Positions 35,846-46,265 of a stretch of DNA of 64,000 nucleotides are shown piece after piece. Origin of the DNA: Streptomyces violaceoruber (GTDB lineage: Bacteria; Actinomycetota; Actinomycetes; Streptomycetales; Streptomycetaceae); the NCBI RefSeq assembly GCF_033406955.1, contig NZ_CP137734.1:3410001-3474000 (forward strand), read 5' to 3'. The notes under the pieces were generated by a model, which ran no database searches, was not told the origin of the DNA, and was given only the letters and a program-made list of their open reading frames with translations. Every line of letters begins with the position of its first letter. Position 1 is the stretch's first letter. The position numbers and the translations under genes are program-made.

Positions 35846-36499
35846 TCAGCCCCGCAGATACGTCAGCACCGCCAGCACCCTGCGGTGCGTCTCGGTCGCC
35901 GGGGGCAGGTCGAGCTTGGCGAGGATGCTGCCGATGTGCTTGCCCACGGCCGCCTCGGAGACGACGAGTTGACGGGCGATCGCCGCGTTGGACCGGCCCT
36001 CCGCGATCAGGGCGAGCACCTCGCGCTCGCGCGGGCTGAGCCGCTCCAGCGGGTCCCGGCGGCGGCGCAGCAACTGGCGTACCACCTCCGGGTCGACGAC
36101 CGTGCCGCCCGCCGCGACCTCGGCCAGCGCGTCGACGAACTCCTCGACCTGGCCGACGCGGTCCTTGAGCAGATAGCCGACGCCGGTGCCGTCACCGGAG
36201 TCCAGCAGCTCGGCCGCGTAGGCCCGTTGCACGTACTGGCTGAGGACCAGCACGGGCAGGGTGGGCCGCTCCCCGCGCAGGCGCACGGCCGCGTGCAGGC
36301 CCTCGTCCTGGAAGCCGGGCGGCATGCGCACGTCGGTGACGACGACGTCCGGGACGTGCTCCGCGACCGCGCCGACGAGTGCCTGCGCGTCGCCGACGGC
36401 CGCCACGACCTCGTGGCCGAAGCGGGCCAGCAGGCCGGTCAGGCCGTCCCGCAGCAGCACGCTGTCCTCGGCGAGCACTACGCGAAGCGTTCGGTCCAC
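35846..36499 (-). CDS. NarL/FixJ-type response regulator
   Basis: This 217-residue regulator has a receiver domain VVLAEDSVLLRDGL with the acidic pocket, phospho-Asp in VVTDVRMPPG, and KDRVG as the conserved Lys region. The LuxR-type HTH is ERLSPREREVLALIAEGRSNAAIARQL. The GTG at 36499 is chosen and overlaps the kinase gene by 22 bp, so translation is coupled. A very long frame runs on upstream in this phase but is the shadow of the kinase gene. Together with the kinase it probably controls the divergent ABC transporter. Confidence 0.92.
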   Translation of the reverse strand: MDRTLRVVLAEDSVLLRDGLTGLLARFGHEVVAAVGDAQALVGAVAEHVPDVVVTDVRMPPGFQDEGLHAAVRLRGERPTLPVLVLSQYVQRAYAAELLDSGDGTGVGYLLKDRVGQVEEFVDALAEVAAGGTVVDPEVVRQLLRRRRDPLERLSPREREVLALIAEGRSNAAIARQLVVSEAAVGKHIGSILAKLDLPPATETHRRVLAVLTYLRG

Positions 36500-37773
36500 T
36501 CGCAAGGAATCTCCACGCTCAGCAGGGTCGGTCCGCCCGGCGGGCTGGACAGGGAGAGTCTGCCATCCAGGACCGACACCCGGTCGGCGAGTCCGGTCAG
36601 CCCGCTGCCCGCCGCTGCGTCGGCCCCGCCCCGGCCGTCGTCGCGGACGTGGAGGAGGAGCCGTCCGTCGCGGTGGCCGCCGGTCACCTCCGCGCGGTCG
36701 GCGCCGCTGTGCCTGCCGACGTTGGCGAGGGCCTCGCAGACCACGAAGTAGGCGGCGGCCTCCACCGCCCGGGGCAGCCGTCCGGGCAGTTCCAGGGCGA
36801 CGTCGACGGGCACGGCGGAGCGGTCGGCGGCGTCGGCGACCGCCGCGGGCAGGCCGTAGTCGGCGAGGACCTTGGGGTGGATGCCGTGGATCAGCTCGCG
36901 CAGTTCCTCCAGGGCCCTGCCCGCCTCCCCGTGCGCCTTGGCCAGCTGGTCGGCCAGCGGACCGGGCGGCGCGTCCAGGCGGGCCAGGCCGAGGGCCATC
37001 GTCAGGGCGACCAGGCGCTGCTGGGCACCGTCGTGCAGGTCGCGTTCGATGCGGCGCCGCTCGGCCTCGAAGGCGTCCACCAACCGGGCCCGTGAGCGGG
37101 TGAGTTCGCCGACCCTGGCCTCCGGATCGCCCTCGCCCGGGGCGCCCACGAGCACCCGGGCCAGCTCGGCCCGCACGCCCGCCGCCAGGCCCAGCGCGTA
37201 GCCGCCCAGGGCGAGGAGCAGCAGCCCGAGGGCGGCGACGCCGGACGCGGCCGGCCAGGTGGTGACCGTCCACTGCTTGAGGACCTTCGCCTCCTCTCCC
37301 CCGCCGGCCGTGGCCATCACCAGCGGGGTGCCGGCCAGGTGGAGCGGCGCCCCCAGGGCGAGGGCGACGGCCAGGGCGTCCAGCGGCCACAGGACGAGGG
37401 CGAACAGCAGCGCGTGGCCCAGCTCCCGCCAGGTCGCCCGCTCGCGCAGCCGGGTGATCAGCCAGGGCCACGGCCCGGTGGCGGGCGGCTGCCGTACCGG
37501 CCGGGCGGGGGCGGGAGCGCGGTCGATCAGGCGCAGCCGCTGCCGCTCCAGACGGGCCAGGGGGATACCGGCGAGGGCGGTGAGCACCAGCAGCGGCAAC
37601 CCCACCAGCACCACGGTGAGGACACCCCCGACGACGAGGGCGACCGCCAGCCCCACCAGGGTCGCGGCGCCGGCCACCGCCCCGGTCACCAGGTAGGCGG
37701 TCGCCCGCCACGGCCAGGCGGAGAGCAGATAGCGGCGGGCGGACAGGGCCTGCCACAGGTCGCGAGAGCGCAT
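36478..37773 (-). CDS. NarL-type sensor histidine kinase
   Basis: The 431-residue protein has about six hydrophobic spans in the first 240 residues. It is followed by a HisKA_3 dimerisation helix with phospho-acceptor His in ERDLHDGAQQRLVALTM and a HATPase domain (ALANVGRHSGADRAEV, DDGRGGADAAAGSGLTGLADR). The ATG at 37771-37773 is chosen over a 49-codon extension. It is divergent from the ABC ATPase gene, a common pairing for antimicrobial-peptide or cell-envelope stress sensing. The signal is not known. Confidence 0.92.
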   Translation of the reverse strand: MRSRDLWQALSARRYLLSAWPWRATAYLVTGAVAGAATLVGLAVALVVGGVLTVVLVGLPLLVLTALAGIPLARLERQRLRLIDRAPAPARPVRQPPATGPWPWLITRLRERATWRELGHALLFALVLWPLDALAVALALGAPLHLAGTPLVMATAGGGEEAKVLKQWTVTTWPAASGVAALGLLLLALGGYALGLAAGVRAELARVLVGAPGEGDPEARVGELTRSRARLVDAFEAERRRIERDLHDGAQQRLVALTMALGLARLDAPPGPLADQLAKAHGEAGRALEELRELIHGIHPKVLADYGLPAAVADAADRSAVPVDVALELPGRLPRAVEAAAYFVVCEALANVGRHSGADRAEVTGGHRDGRLLLHVRDDGRGGADAAAGSGLTGLADRVSVLDGRLSLSSPPGGPTLLSVEIPCEWTERFA

Positions 37774-37943
37774 GCGGCTCACCGTAGGACCGCCACGGGC
37801 GGCGCGGCCATCGGCTTGGGCGGAGCAACGGGGGTGGGGCAGGCCATACCCCCGCTCTAGCCCCTGCCGCACTGCGCCGGGACCGCCCCGCACGGTTTCG
37901 TTGGCGCACCGGGCATCCACCGGACATCGGGAAGTGGAGACTG

Positions 37944-38684
37944 ATGACCAGCGACGACGCGATCCGACTGAGTTCCGTCAGCAGACGGTACGGCGCGGGC
38001 GAGGGCACCGTGACCGCCCTGGACGACGTGTCCCTCGCCCTGCGCCGCGGCAGCTTCACCGCCGTCATGGGCCCCTCGGGTTCGGGCAAGTCGACCCTGC
38101 TCCAGTGCGCCGCCGGACTGGACCGGCCCACGTCGGGATCGGTCGTCGTCGGCGGCACGGAGCTGACGGGGCTGAGCCAGCGGCGGCTGACCCTGCTGCG
38201 CCGGGAGCGCGTCGGCTTCGTCTTCCAGGCGTTCAACCTGCTGCCGTCGCTGACCGCCGCGCAGAACGTGGCGCTCCCCCTGCGGCTGGCCGGACGCCGC
38301 CCGCCGCGGGGCCGGGTGCGCGAGGCGCTGCGCCAGGTCGGGCTGGCCGACCGCGCCCGGCACCGGCCGGCCGAGCTCTCCGGCGGCCAGCAGCAACGCG
38401 TCGCCCTGGCCCGCGCGCTGATCACCCGCCCGGAGGTGCTGTTCGCCGACGAACCGACGGGGGCGCTGGACTCGCGCACCGGCCGGGAGGTGCTGACCCT
38501 GCTGCGCGCCATGGCCGACGGCGAGGGCCGCACGGTCGTCATGGTCACCCACGATCCGGTGGCCGCCTCCTACGCCGACCGCGTGCTGTTCCTCGTCGAC
38601 GGCCGGGTCCACGACGAACTGACCGGCTCCGGACCGGACGGCATCGCCACCCGCATGACCCGCCTGGAGGCCGCGCCGTGCTGA
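37944..38684 (+). CDS. ABC transporter ATP-binding subunit (LolD/MacB type)
   Basis: This 246-residue ATPase has Walker A GPSGSGKST, the Q loop in FVFQAFNLLPSL, signature LSGGQQQR, Walker B VLFADEPTGALDS and the switch His in VMVTHD. It serves the adjacent FtsX-like permease, whose GTG start overlaps its end by 7 bp. The family works as mechanotransmission or export machinery in envelope stress or peptide resistance. Confidence 0.95.
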   Translation: MTSDDAIRLSSVSRRYGAGEGTVTALDDVSLALRRGSFTAVMGPSGSGKSTLLQCAAGLDRPTSGSVVVGGTELTGLSQRRLTLLRRERVGFVFQAFNLLPSLTAAQNVALPLRLAGRRPPRGRVREALRQVGLADRARHRPAELSGGQQQRVALARALITRPEVLFADEPTGALDSRTGREVLTLLRAMADGEGRTVVMVTHDPVAASYADRVLFLVDGRVHDELTGSGPDGIATRMTRLEAAPC

Positions 38685-41158
38685 CCGTCGCCCTGTGCAC
38701 GCTGCGCACCCGTTGGGTCACCTTCACCGGGAGCTTCGTCGCGTTGGCGCTGGGGGTCGCGCTGCTGGCCGTGACGGGGCGGGCCCTGGCGGCCTCGCTG
38801 GACGCCCCCGAGCGGGCACCGGAACGGTTCGCCGCGGCGCCGGTGGTGGTCCGGGGGCAGGACACCCTGCGGGTGCCGACGCCCTCCGGCGACCGTACGG
38901 CGGAGCAGGCGCGGGTTCGCCCCGTGCCGACGCCGGTCGTGGCCCGGCTGGAGCGGCTCGGCACCGTCGTCGAGGACCGGTCCTTCCCGGTGCGCGTGCG
39001 GGGCGGACGCGGGCCCGGCGCTCCGGTCGGCCACCCCTGGTCCACCGCCGCGTTCGCTCCGTACCGGATCGACGCCGGCCGTGCGGCCCGCGCCGCCGAC
39101 GAGGTCGTCGTCACCGGCGGCTGGGCCGCGCCGGGCGAGCGGGTGCGCACGGACCGGGGCACCCTGCGGGTGGTGGGGACCGTACCCGGCCTCGGCTTCG
39201 AGGACGCCGTCTTCTTCACCGACGCACGGGCCGCCGAACTCGCCCCGCTCAGCGTGCAGTTGGCGGTGGACGCGGAAGCTTCCGCCGTACGGGAGGCGGT
39301 GCGGGAGGCCGTACGGGACGGGGTGCCGGGCGGTGCGGGCGTCCGGGTGCTCACCGGCGCCGACCGGCGGTACGCGGACGCCGACCCGCACCGGGACGAA
39401 GAGGCGCTGACCGCCCTCAACGCCCTGTTCGGCACGGCCGGCGGCGTCTCCGCCTTCGTGTCGGTGTTCGTCGTGTCCTCCACCTTCGCCTTCGCGGTCG
39501 CCCAGCGCCGCCGGGAGTTCGGGCTGCTGCGCACCGCGGGCGCGACGCCGGGCCAGCTGCGCCGGACGGTGCTCGCCGAGGCCGCGGTGGTCGGCGTACT
39601 CGCCTCCGGCACGGGCTGCGTGCTGGGCGCGTACGGGGCGCCGCCGCTGACCCACTGGGTCGTCGGCGAGGGCCTCGCCCCGGCCTGGTTCACCCTCGGC
39701 GACCACACCTGGCCGTATCACCTCGCCTTCTGGACCGGGCTCCTGGTCGCCCTGTGCGGGGCGGCCGCCGCCTCCTGGCGGGCGGGGCGCACCGGCCCCG
39801 TCGAAGCGCTGCGGGAGGCGGCGGCGGACGCCGGGGCGACGACCCGGGGGCGGTGGCTGTCCGGGCTGGCGCTGCTGCTGACCGCGCTGGTGACGCTAGT
39901 CCTCGCCCTCGCGGACGACCCCGGCGACCTGCTGCACCGCAAGACCTACGTCACCCGGCCGATGCTGCTGATCACCGCGGCCGCGCTGCTCGCGCCGGTC
40001 GTGGTGCGCCCGCTGACGCGGCTGCTCACCCGGCTGCCGGCCCGCCTGCCGGGTGCCACGGGCCTGCTGGTCCGGGAGAACGCCGCGACCGGGGTCCGCC
40101 GCACCGCGGCCCTCGCGGCGCCCGTGCTGGTCACGGTCGCGCTCACGGGCTCCCTGCTCGGCGCCGTCGCGACGCTGGACGGGGCGAAGGCCGCCGAGAC
40201 CCGGGCCCGGACCACCGCGGCCTACGTGGCCGCGGCACCGTCCGACGCGGGCTTCGACCCGGCGACGCTGGACCGCCTGCGCGCGGTCCCCGGGGCGCGG
40301 ATCTCCCCGAGCGCGGCGGGCGAGGTGTACGTCCTGGAGGACGGCGTGGCCCTCGTCCGGTCCCAGGCGCGTGCCGTCGCCGACCCCGGGGCCCTCGCGG
40401 CGACCGCCCGGCTGCCGGTGGCAAAGGGCCGGGTCGCCGACCTCGACGACCGCTCGATCATCGTGAACGAGGAGTGGCGGGAGCACACGGTCGGCCGGAG
40501 CGTGCGGGTCTGGCTCGGGGACGGCACCGAGCGGGTGCTGCGCATCGCGGCCGTGCTGGAGACCGGCACCGGTGACAACGGCGTCTACGTCACCGCGGCC
40601 AACGCGGTCGGCGCCCCCGTCGACCGGGTGGACGTCGCGCTCGCCGACGGCGCCGACCCGGACGCGGTCGCCGCCGGGCTGCGGGCGGCGGTCGCGCCGT
40701 CCGGCGGGCGGGTGTCGAGCGGGCACGCGTGGGCCGACGCGGCGTCCCCGGGTTCCGAGGGCGCGACGCGGGCGGGCCTCCTCCTGGTCCTCGGCATCGC
40801 GCTGCTCTACACCGGGATCTCGGTGGTCAACACCGTGCTGATGGCGGCGCCCGCCCGGATCCGCGAGCAGGCGGTCCTGCGCCTCGCCGGGGCCACCGAC
40901 GGGCAGGTGCTGCGCGTGGTGGCCGCCGAGTCCCTGACGGTGGTCGCGGTCGGCACCCTCCTGGGCCTGGCCGTCGCCGGGCTCGACCTGGCCGGGATGT
41001 GGGCGGCGCTCGCCCTTCTCTCGGTGCCCGCCCCTCCGGTACTGCCGTGGGCGGCCGCCGGCACGGTAGCGGGCGTCTGCGCGGTACTCGCGGCCACCGC
41101 GTCGGTCGTCCCGGCCGCGCTGGCGCTGCGGCGGCGCGGCGGGCGCCCCGGCGGGTGA
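38678..41158 (+). CDS. FtsX/MacB-like ABC transporter permease
   Basis: The 826-residue membrane subunit has two FtsX-like domains, each with an extracellular loop domain and three to four spans. The first FtsX core is SAFVSVFVVSSTFAFAVAQR with FGLLRTAGATPGQLRR, and the second is GISVVNTVLMAAPARIREQA with LRLAGATDGQVLRV. The GTG at 38678 overlaps the ATPase gene (GTGCTGA). The long loops (about 55-260 and 470-650) may be sensors of a peptide or envelope state. Confidence 0.93.
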   Translation: MLTVALCTLRTRWVTFTGSFVALALGVALLAVTGRALAASLDAPERAPERFAAAPVVVRGQDTLRVPTPSGDRTAEQARVRPVPTPVVARLERLGTVVEDRSFPVRVRGGRGPGAPVGHPWSTAAFAPYRIDAGRAARAADEVVVTGGWAAPGERVRTDRGTLRVVGTVPGLGFEDAVFFTDARAAELAPLSVQLAVDAEASAVREAVREAVRDGVPGGAGVRVLTGADRRYADADPHRDEEALTALNALFGTAGGVSAFVSVFVVSSTFAFAVAQRRREFGLLRTAGATPGQLRRTVLAEAAVVGVLASGTGCVLGAYGAPPLTHWVVGEGLAPAWFTLGDHTWPYHLAFWTGLLVALCGAAAASWRAGRTGPVEALREAAADAGATTRGRWLSGLALLLTALVTLVLALADDPGDLLHRKTYVTRPMLLITAAALLAPVVVRPLTRLLTRLPARLPGATGLLVRENAATGVRRTAALAAPVLVTVALTGSLLGAVATLDGAKAAETRARTTAAYVAAAPSDAGFDPATLDRLRAVPGARISPSAAGEVYVLEDGVALVRSQARAVADPGALAATARLPVAKGRVADLDDRSIIVNEEWREHTVGRSVRVWLGDGTERVLRIAAVLETGTGDNGVYVTAANAVGAPVDRVDVALADGADPDAVAAGLRAAVAPSGGRVSSGHAWADAASPGSEGATRAGLLLVLGIALLYTGISVVNTVLMAAPARIREQAVLRLAGATDGQVLRVVAAESLTVVAVGTLLGLAVAGLDLAGMWAALALLSVPAPPVLPWAAAGTVAGVCAVLAATASVVPAALALRRRGGRPGG

Positions 41159-41280
41159 CACGGCGAAGCGGGCGCTGCGGCGGCGGGCCGTGCGGCGGAA
41201 GCACGGCGCGGGCAGCGAGGGAAGGCGGGGGGGGAGGCGAACACTCGGGAAACGGCGGCGACGCCCCGCCGAAGACGGCT

Positions 41281-41540
41281 CGCGCCCAGGTGCAGATCCG
41301 CGTCTCCCGGCTGCGCACCCTCCTCGGCCGGGCGACCCGCCCGGCGACCATCGCGACCCGGCCCTCCGGCAAGGTTCTCACTACGGAGCCCGGCACCGTG
41401 GACGCCGTACTCTTCACCGGCCTCGTGGCCGGGGCCAGACGGCTCGGCCCCGAGGGCCGCCGGGAAGAGGCGGTGGCCCGGCTGCGCACGGCCGCGGCGC
41501 TCTGGCAGGGCGACTGCCTCAGCGGCCTGGACCCGACCGC
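41281..41540 (+). pseudogene. Relic of a SARP-type regulator (BTAD fragment)
   Basis: In one plus-strand frame this stretch reads [20 protein letters not shown], a hydrophobic [14 protein letters not shown] and then [19 protein letters not shown]. These are parts of the DNA-binding/BTAD junction of AfsR/DnrI-type activators. There is no start codon with a helix-turn-helix upstream, and the reading runs straight into the tuf terminator. It is therefore a fragment left by deletion, lying in the 474-bp gap between the FtsX gene and tuf. Confidence 0.65.
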
Positions 41541-41547
41541 ACATGGC

Positions 41548-41585
41548 GAAAGGGCCCGTACGACCGAAGTCGTACGGGCCCTTTC
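41548..41585 (-). terminator. tuf terminator
   Basis: A perfect 17-bp stem with loop CGAA begins 47 bp beyond the tuf stop. The outer arm starts GAAAGGGCCC, giving an A/T-rich base on both strands, so it could also stop read-through from the plus strand. Confidence 0.9.
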
Positions 41586-41632
41586 AGGCATCAGCCCATG
41601 TCAGGTCGGGTCGACCGACAAGCAAGCGGAGC

Positions 41633-42826
<1,194 letters not shown>

Positions 42827-42904
42827 TGGGGTCCTCCTGTGGAGTGGTTCTGTACGCCTTACTCATCGGCGCCAGGTGATCTTTGCTGGAAAGCCCGGGT
42901 GCCG

Positions 42905-42938
42905 GGGGCATTCCACCGGGTTCACGGCGGAATGCCCC
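42905..42938 (-). promoter_or_regulatory. Hairpin between fusA and tuf
   Basis: GGGGCATTCC and GGAATGCCCC form a 10-bp stem, extended by three inner pairs past one mismatch. It may be a partial fusA terminator or a processing site. A TTGACC upstream of it (minus strand) could belong to a tuf promoter, but its -10 is poor. Confidence 0.6.
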
Positions 42939-42999
42939 ATGCAGGCTCCGGGGTCAAGCCTAAAGCGTGAGAACGGGGTCCGTTAAACGGAGTAGCCCG

Positions 43000-45126
43000 T
43001 TACTCGCCCTTGGCCTTCGCGATGATCTCCTCGGCGACGTTCCGGGGAACCTCGGCGTAGGAGTCGAACTGCATCGAGTAGCTTGCGCGACCCGACGTCT
43101 TGCTGCGGAGGTCTCCGACGTAGCCGAACATCTCCGACAGCGGCACGAGGCCCTTCACGACGCGGGCACCCATCCGCTCCTCCATGGCCTGGATCTGGCC
43201 ACGGCGGGAGTTGATGTCGCCGATGACGTCGCCCATGTAGTCCTCGGGCGTGGTGACCTCGACGGCCATCATCGGCTCGAGCAGCACGGGCGAAGCCTTG
43301 CGCGCGGCCTCCTTGAAGGCCTGCGAACCGGCGATCTTGAAGGCGAGCTCGGAGGAGTCGACCTCGTGGTAGCCACCGTCGATGAGCGTGACGCGGACGC
43401 CCGTCATCTCGTAGCCGGCCAGGATGCCGAACTGCATGGCCTCCTGCGCACCGGCGTCCACCGAAGGGATGTACTCCTTCGGGATGCGGCCACCGGTCAC
43501 CTTGTTCACGAACTCGTACGAGGCGTCGCCGCCCTCGATCGGCTCGATCGCGATCTGCACCTTGGCGAACTGACCGGTACCACCGGTCTGCTTCTTGTGG
43601 GTGTAGTCCACGCGCTCGACGGTCTTGCGGATCGTCTCACGGTAGGCGACCTGGGGCTTACCGACGTTGGCCTCGACCTTGAACTCACGGCGCATGCGGT
43701 CGACCAGCACCTCGAGGTGCAGCTCGCCCATACCACCGATGATGGTCTGGCCGGTCTCCTCGTTGGTGTGGACCTGGAAGGACGGGTCCTCCTCGGCCAG
43801 GCGCTGGATCGCGACGCCGAGCTTCTCCTGGTCGCCCTTCGACTTGGGCTCGATGGCGACCTGGATGACCGGGGCCGGGAAGTCCATGGACTCCAGGATG
43901 ACCGGGCTCTTGTCGTCGGACAGCGTCTCACCGGTGGTGGTCTGCTTCAGGCCCATGACGGCGACGATGTCACCGGCGCCCACCGACTCGATCTCCTCAC
44001 GCTTGTTGGCGTGCATGCGGTAGATCTTGCCGATGCGTTCCTTGCGGCCCTTGACGGAGTTCAGCACCGCGGTGCCGGACACCAGGCGGCCGGAGTACAC
44101 CCGGACGAAGGTGAGCTTGCCGAGGTGCGGGTCGCTCATGATCTTGAACGCGAGCGCGGCGAGCGGCTCGTCCTCCGACGGCTTGCGCTTGACGACGACC
44201 TCGGGGTCCTTGACGTCGTGGCCCTCGATGGCCTCGACGTCGAGCGGGGTCGGCAGGTAGCGCACGACCGCGTCGAGCAGGGGCTGGACGCCCTTGTTCT
44301 TGAACGCGGTGCCGCAGAACACCGGGGTGACCGTGGTGTCGCTGGACTTGCCGGAGGCGATGGTGACGCGACGGATCGCGGCGTACAACTGCTCCTCGGT
44401 GGGCTCCTGGCCCTCCAGGAACAGCTCCATGACCTCTTCGTCGTTCTCCGCGACGGCCTCGACCAGCTTGCCGCGCCACTCCTCGGCGGCCTCGGTGTGC
44501 GTGGCCGGGATGTCGACGACGTCGTACATCTCGCCCTTGGCCGCGTCGGCGGACCACACGAGCGCCTTCATGCGGACCAGGTCCACGACGCCCTGGAAGT
44601 CGGCCTCGGCACCGATCGGGAGCTGCATGACCAGCGGCTGGGCGCCCAGGCGGTCCGAGATCATGTCCACGCAGCGGTGGAACTCGGCGCCGGTGCGGTC
44701 CAGCTTGTTCACGAAGCAGATGCGGGGCACGCCGTAACGGTCGGCCTGACGCCACACCGTCTCGGACTGGGGCTCGACACCGGCGACACCGTCGAACACG
44801 GTCACGGCACCGTCGAGCACACGCAGGGACCGCTCCACCTCGACGGTGAAGTCGACGTGCCCCGGGGTGTCGATGATGTTGATCGTGTAGTCGTTGTCCT
44901 CGAGCGGCCAGTGACAGGTGGTCGCAGCAGACGTGATCGTGATGCCACGCTCCTGCTCCTGCTCCATCCAGTCCATCGTGGCGGCGCCGTCGTGGACCTC
45001 ACCGATCTTGTACGAGACGCCGGTGTAGAACAGGATCCGCTCGGTGGTGGTCGTCTTGCCCGCGTCGATGTGGGCCATGATCCCGATGTTGCGGACCTTG
45101 GCCAGGTCAAGTGAAGTGGTAGCCAT
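43000..45126 (-). CDS. fusA: Elongation factor G
   Basis: The 708-residue translocase has G1 [11 protein letters not shown]3 DTPGHVDF, G4 NKLDR and the five-domain EF-G layout. Domain IV contains the conserved [12 protein letters not shown], and domain III includes [20 protein letters not shown], seen in pieces. It is the third gene of the str operon, 39 bp after rpsG, with no sign of fusidic-acid resistance inserts. Confidence 0.98.
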   Translation of the reverse strand: MATTSLDLAKVRNIGIMAHIDAGKTTTTERILFYTGVSYKIGEVHDGAATMDWMEQEQERGITITSAATTCHWPLEDNDYTINIIDTPGHVDFTVEVERSLRVLDGAVTVFDGVAGVEPQSETVWRQADRYGVPRICFVNKLDRTGAEFHRCVDMISDRLGAQPLVMQLPIGAEADFQGVVDLVRMKALVWSADAAKGEMYDVVDIPATHTEAAEEWRGKLVEAVAENDEEVMELFLEGQEPTEEQLYAAIRRVTIASGKSSDTTVTPVFCGTAFKNKGVQPLLDAVVRYLPTPLDVEAIEGHDVKDPEVVVKRKPSEDEPLAALAFKIMSDPHLGKLTFVRVYSGRLVSGTAVLNSVKGRKERIGKIYRMHANKREEIESVGAGDIVAVMGLKQTTTGETLSDDKSPVILESMDFPAPVIQVAIEPKSKGDQEKLGVAIQRLAEEDPSFQVHTNEETGQTIIGGMGELHLEVLVDRMRREFKVEANVGKPQVAYRETIRKTVERVDYTHKKQTGGTGQFAKVQIAIEPIEGGDASYEFVNKVTGGRIPKEYIPSVDAGAQEAMQFGILAGYEMTGVRVTLIDGGYHEVDSSELAFKIAGSQAFKEAARKASPVLLEPMMAVEVTTPEDYMGDVIGDINSRRGQIQAMEERMGARVVKGLVPLSEMFGYVGDLRSKTSGRASYSMQFDSYAEVPRNVAEEIIAKAKGE

Positions 45127-45165
45127 AAGGCTTCAGTCTTCTCTCGGTCTCGATGTGGGTAGCGA

Positions 45166-45636
45166 CTACCAGCGGTAGTGCGCGAAGGCCTTGTTGGACT
45201 CGGCCATCTTGTGCGTGTCCTCGCGCTTCTTCACAGCGGCACCCAGGCCGTTGGAGGCGTCGAGGAGCTCGTTGAGCAGACGCTCGGTCATGGTCTTCTC
45301 GCGACGGGCGCGGGAGTAACCGACCAGCCAGCGCAGGGCGAGCGTGTTCGCACGGCCCGGCTTGACCTCGATCGGGACCTGGTAGGTCGCGCCACCGACA
45401 CGGCGGGACTTGACCTCGAGGGTCGGCTTGATGTTCTCGAGAGCGCGCTTGAGCGTGATGACCGGGTCGTTGCCGGTCTTTTCGCGCAGACCCTCCATGG
45501 CGCCGTAGACGATGCGCTCGGCGGTGGAGCGCTTGCCGTTCAGCAGCACCTTGTTGATCAGGGAGGTCACCAGAGGAGAACCGTAGACCGGGTCGATGAT
45601 GACCGGGCGCTTCGGGGCAGGGCCCTTACGAGGCAT
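45166..45636 (-). CDS. rpsG: 30S ribosomal protein S7
   Basis: The 156-residue protein starts [12 protein letters not shown] and shows the S7 signature [21 protein letters not shown]7 nucleates assembly of the 3' domain of 16S rRNA and contacts E-site tRNA. In E. coli it represses the str operon translationally. It is 2 bp downstream of rpsL, so translation is coupled. Confidence 0.98.
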   Translation of the reverse strand: MPRKGPAPKRPVIIDPVYGSPLVTSLINKVLLNGKRSTAERIVYGAMEGLREKTGNDPVITLKRALENIKPTLEVKSRRVGGATYQVPIEVKPGRANTLALRWLVGYSRARREKTMTERLLNELLDASNGLGAAVKKREDTHKMAESNKAFAHYRW

Positions 45637-45638
45637 TC

Positions 45639-46010
45639 TTACTTCTCCTTCTTGGCGCCGTAGCGGCTGCGGGCCTGCTTGCGGTTCTTCACACCCTGGG
45701 TGTCAAGCGAACCGCGGATGATCTTGTAGCGAACACCCGGCAGGTCCTTCACACGGCCGCCGCGCACGAGCACGATGGAGTGCTCCTGCAGGTTGTGCCC
45801 CTCACCCGGAATGTAAGCGGTGACCTCGATCCCACTGGTCAGACGCACACGCGCGACCTTACGCAGGGCCGAGTTCGGCTTCTTCGGGGTGGTCGTGAAC
45901 ACACGCGTGCAGACGCCACGGCGCTGGGGCGAACCCTCGAGTGCGGGCGTCTTGTTCTTCTCGACCTTGTCCTGCCGGCCCTTCCGGACCAGCTGCTGGA
46001 TCGTAGGCAC
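45639..46010 (-). CDS. rpsL: 30S ribosomal protein S12
   Basis: The 123-residue decoding-centre protein has a GTG start at 46008-46010 ([13 protein letters not shown]) preceded by GGAGAAG. The two streptomycin loops are wild type: [12 protein letters not shown] (Lys43 position) and [12 protein letters not shown] (Lys88 position), so no streptomycin-resistance allele is seen. It is the first gene of the str operon; the longer open frame upstream is leader. Confidence 0.98.
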   Translation of the reverse strand: MPTIQQLVRKGRQDKVEKNKTPALEGSPQRRGVCTRVFTTTPKKPNSALRKVARVRLTSGIEVTAYIPGEGHNLQEHSIVLVRGGRVKDLPGVRYKIIRGSLDTQGVKNRKQARSRYGAKKEK

Positions 46011-46060
46011 TACTTCTCCGGTTTCTGTGTGCCGAATGGTGAAGCTAACCTGGAACGTCA

Positions 46061-46085
46061 CCGACCCACGCGGTCGGGTGTGTCG
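46061..46085 (-). promoter_or_regulatory. 25-nt hairpin element shared with the rpsJ leader
   Basis: On the plus strand it reads CCGACC-CACGC-GGTCGG and then GTGTGTCG. One base differs from the copy at 8807-8831. It ends 50 nt before the rpsL GTG, within a leader of about 187 nt. Confidence 0.7.
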
Positions 46086-46142
46086 AAGCCGCGAACTCCC
46101 GCCGCGAGGCGGAAGGAGACGCGAAATGCGGTGGCCACACAC

Positions 46143-46177
46143 GGCCCCCGGTGCGGCTGTAGACACGCACGGGGGCC
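46143..46177 (-). promoter_or_regulatory. Promoter-proximal hairpin in the rpsL leader
   Basis: GGCCCCC/GGGGGCC and GTGCG/CGCAC form a 12-bp stem with a single bulge and a 10-nt loop, 20-55 nt after the predicted transcript start. It may protect the 5' end or take part in attenuation. Confidence 0.6.
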
Positions 46178-46203
46178 AGGGCACACCCCAGGCACAAGGT
46201 ATG

Positions 46204-46232
46204 AGCGTACCTAGCGCATTCGCTGCGGTCAA
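46204..46232 (-). promoter_or_regulatory. str operon promoter
   Basis: On the minus strand TTGACC (46227-46232) and TACGCT (46204-46209) are exactly 17 bp apart, a strong match for the principal sigma factor. The predicted start is near 46197. Confidence 0.7.
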
Positions 46233-46265
46233 AACAAATGGGCGACACCGGCATCGGCGCCCGCT

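Noticed and set aside
35846..38548. A 900-codon minus-strand frame suggesting a fusion upstream of the response regulator
   Set aside because: Only the last 217 codons have protein-like motifs; the rest overlaps the histidine kinase in another frame and the ABC gene on the other strand.
37772..41158. A 1128-codon frame suggesting an ATPase-permease fusion
   Set aside because: The first 300 codons are an out-of-frame reading of the ABC ATPase gene; the permease has its own GTG at 38678 overlapping the ATPase stop.
45639..46232. A 197-residue version of S12 with a 74-residue extension
   Set aside because: The extension covers the rpsL leader, the shared hairpin and the promoter; the conserved protein starts at GTG 46010 with a good ribosome-binding site.
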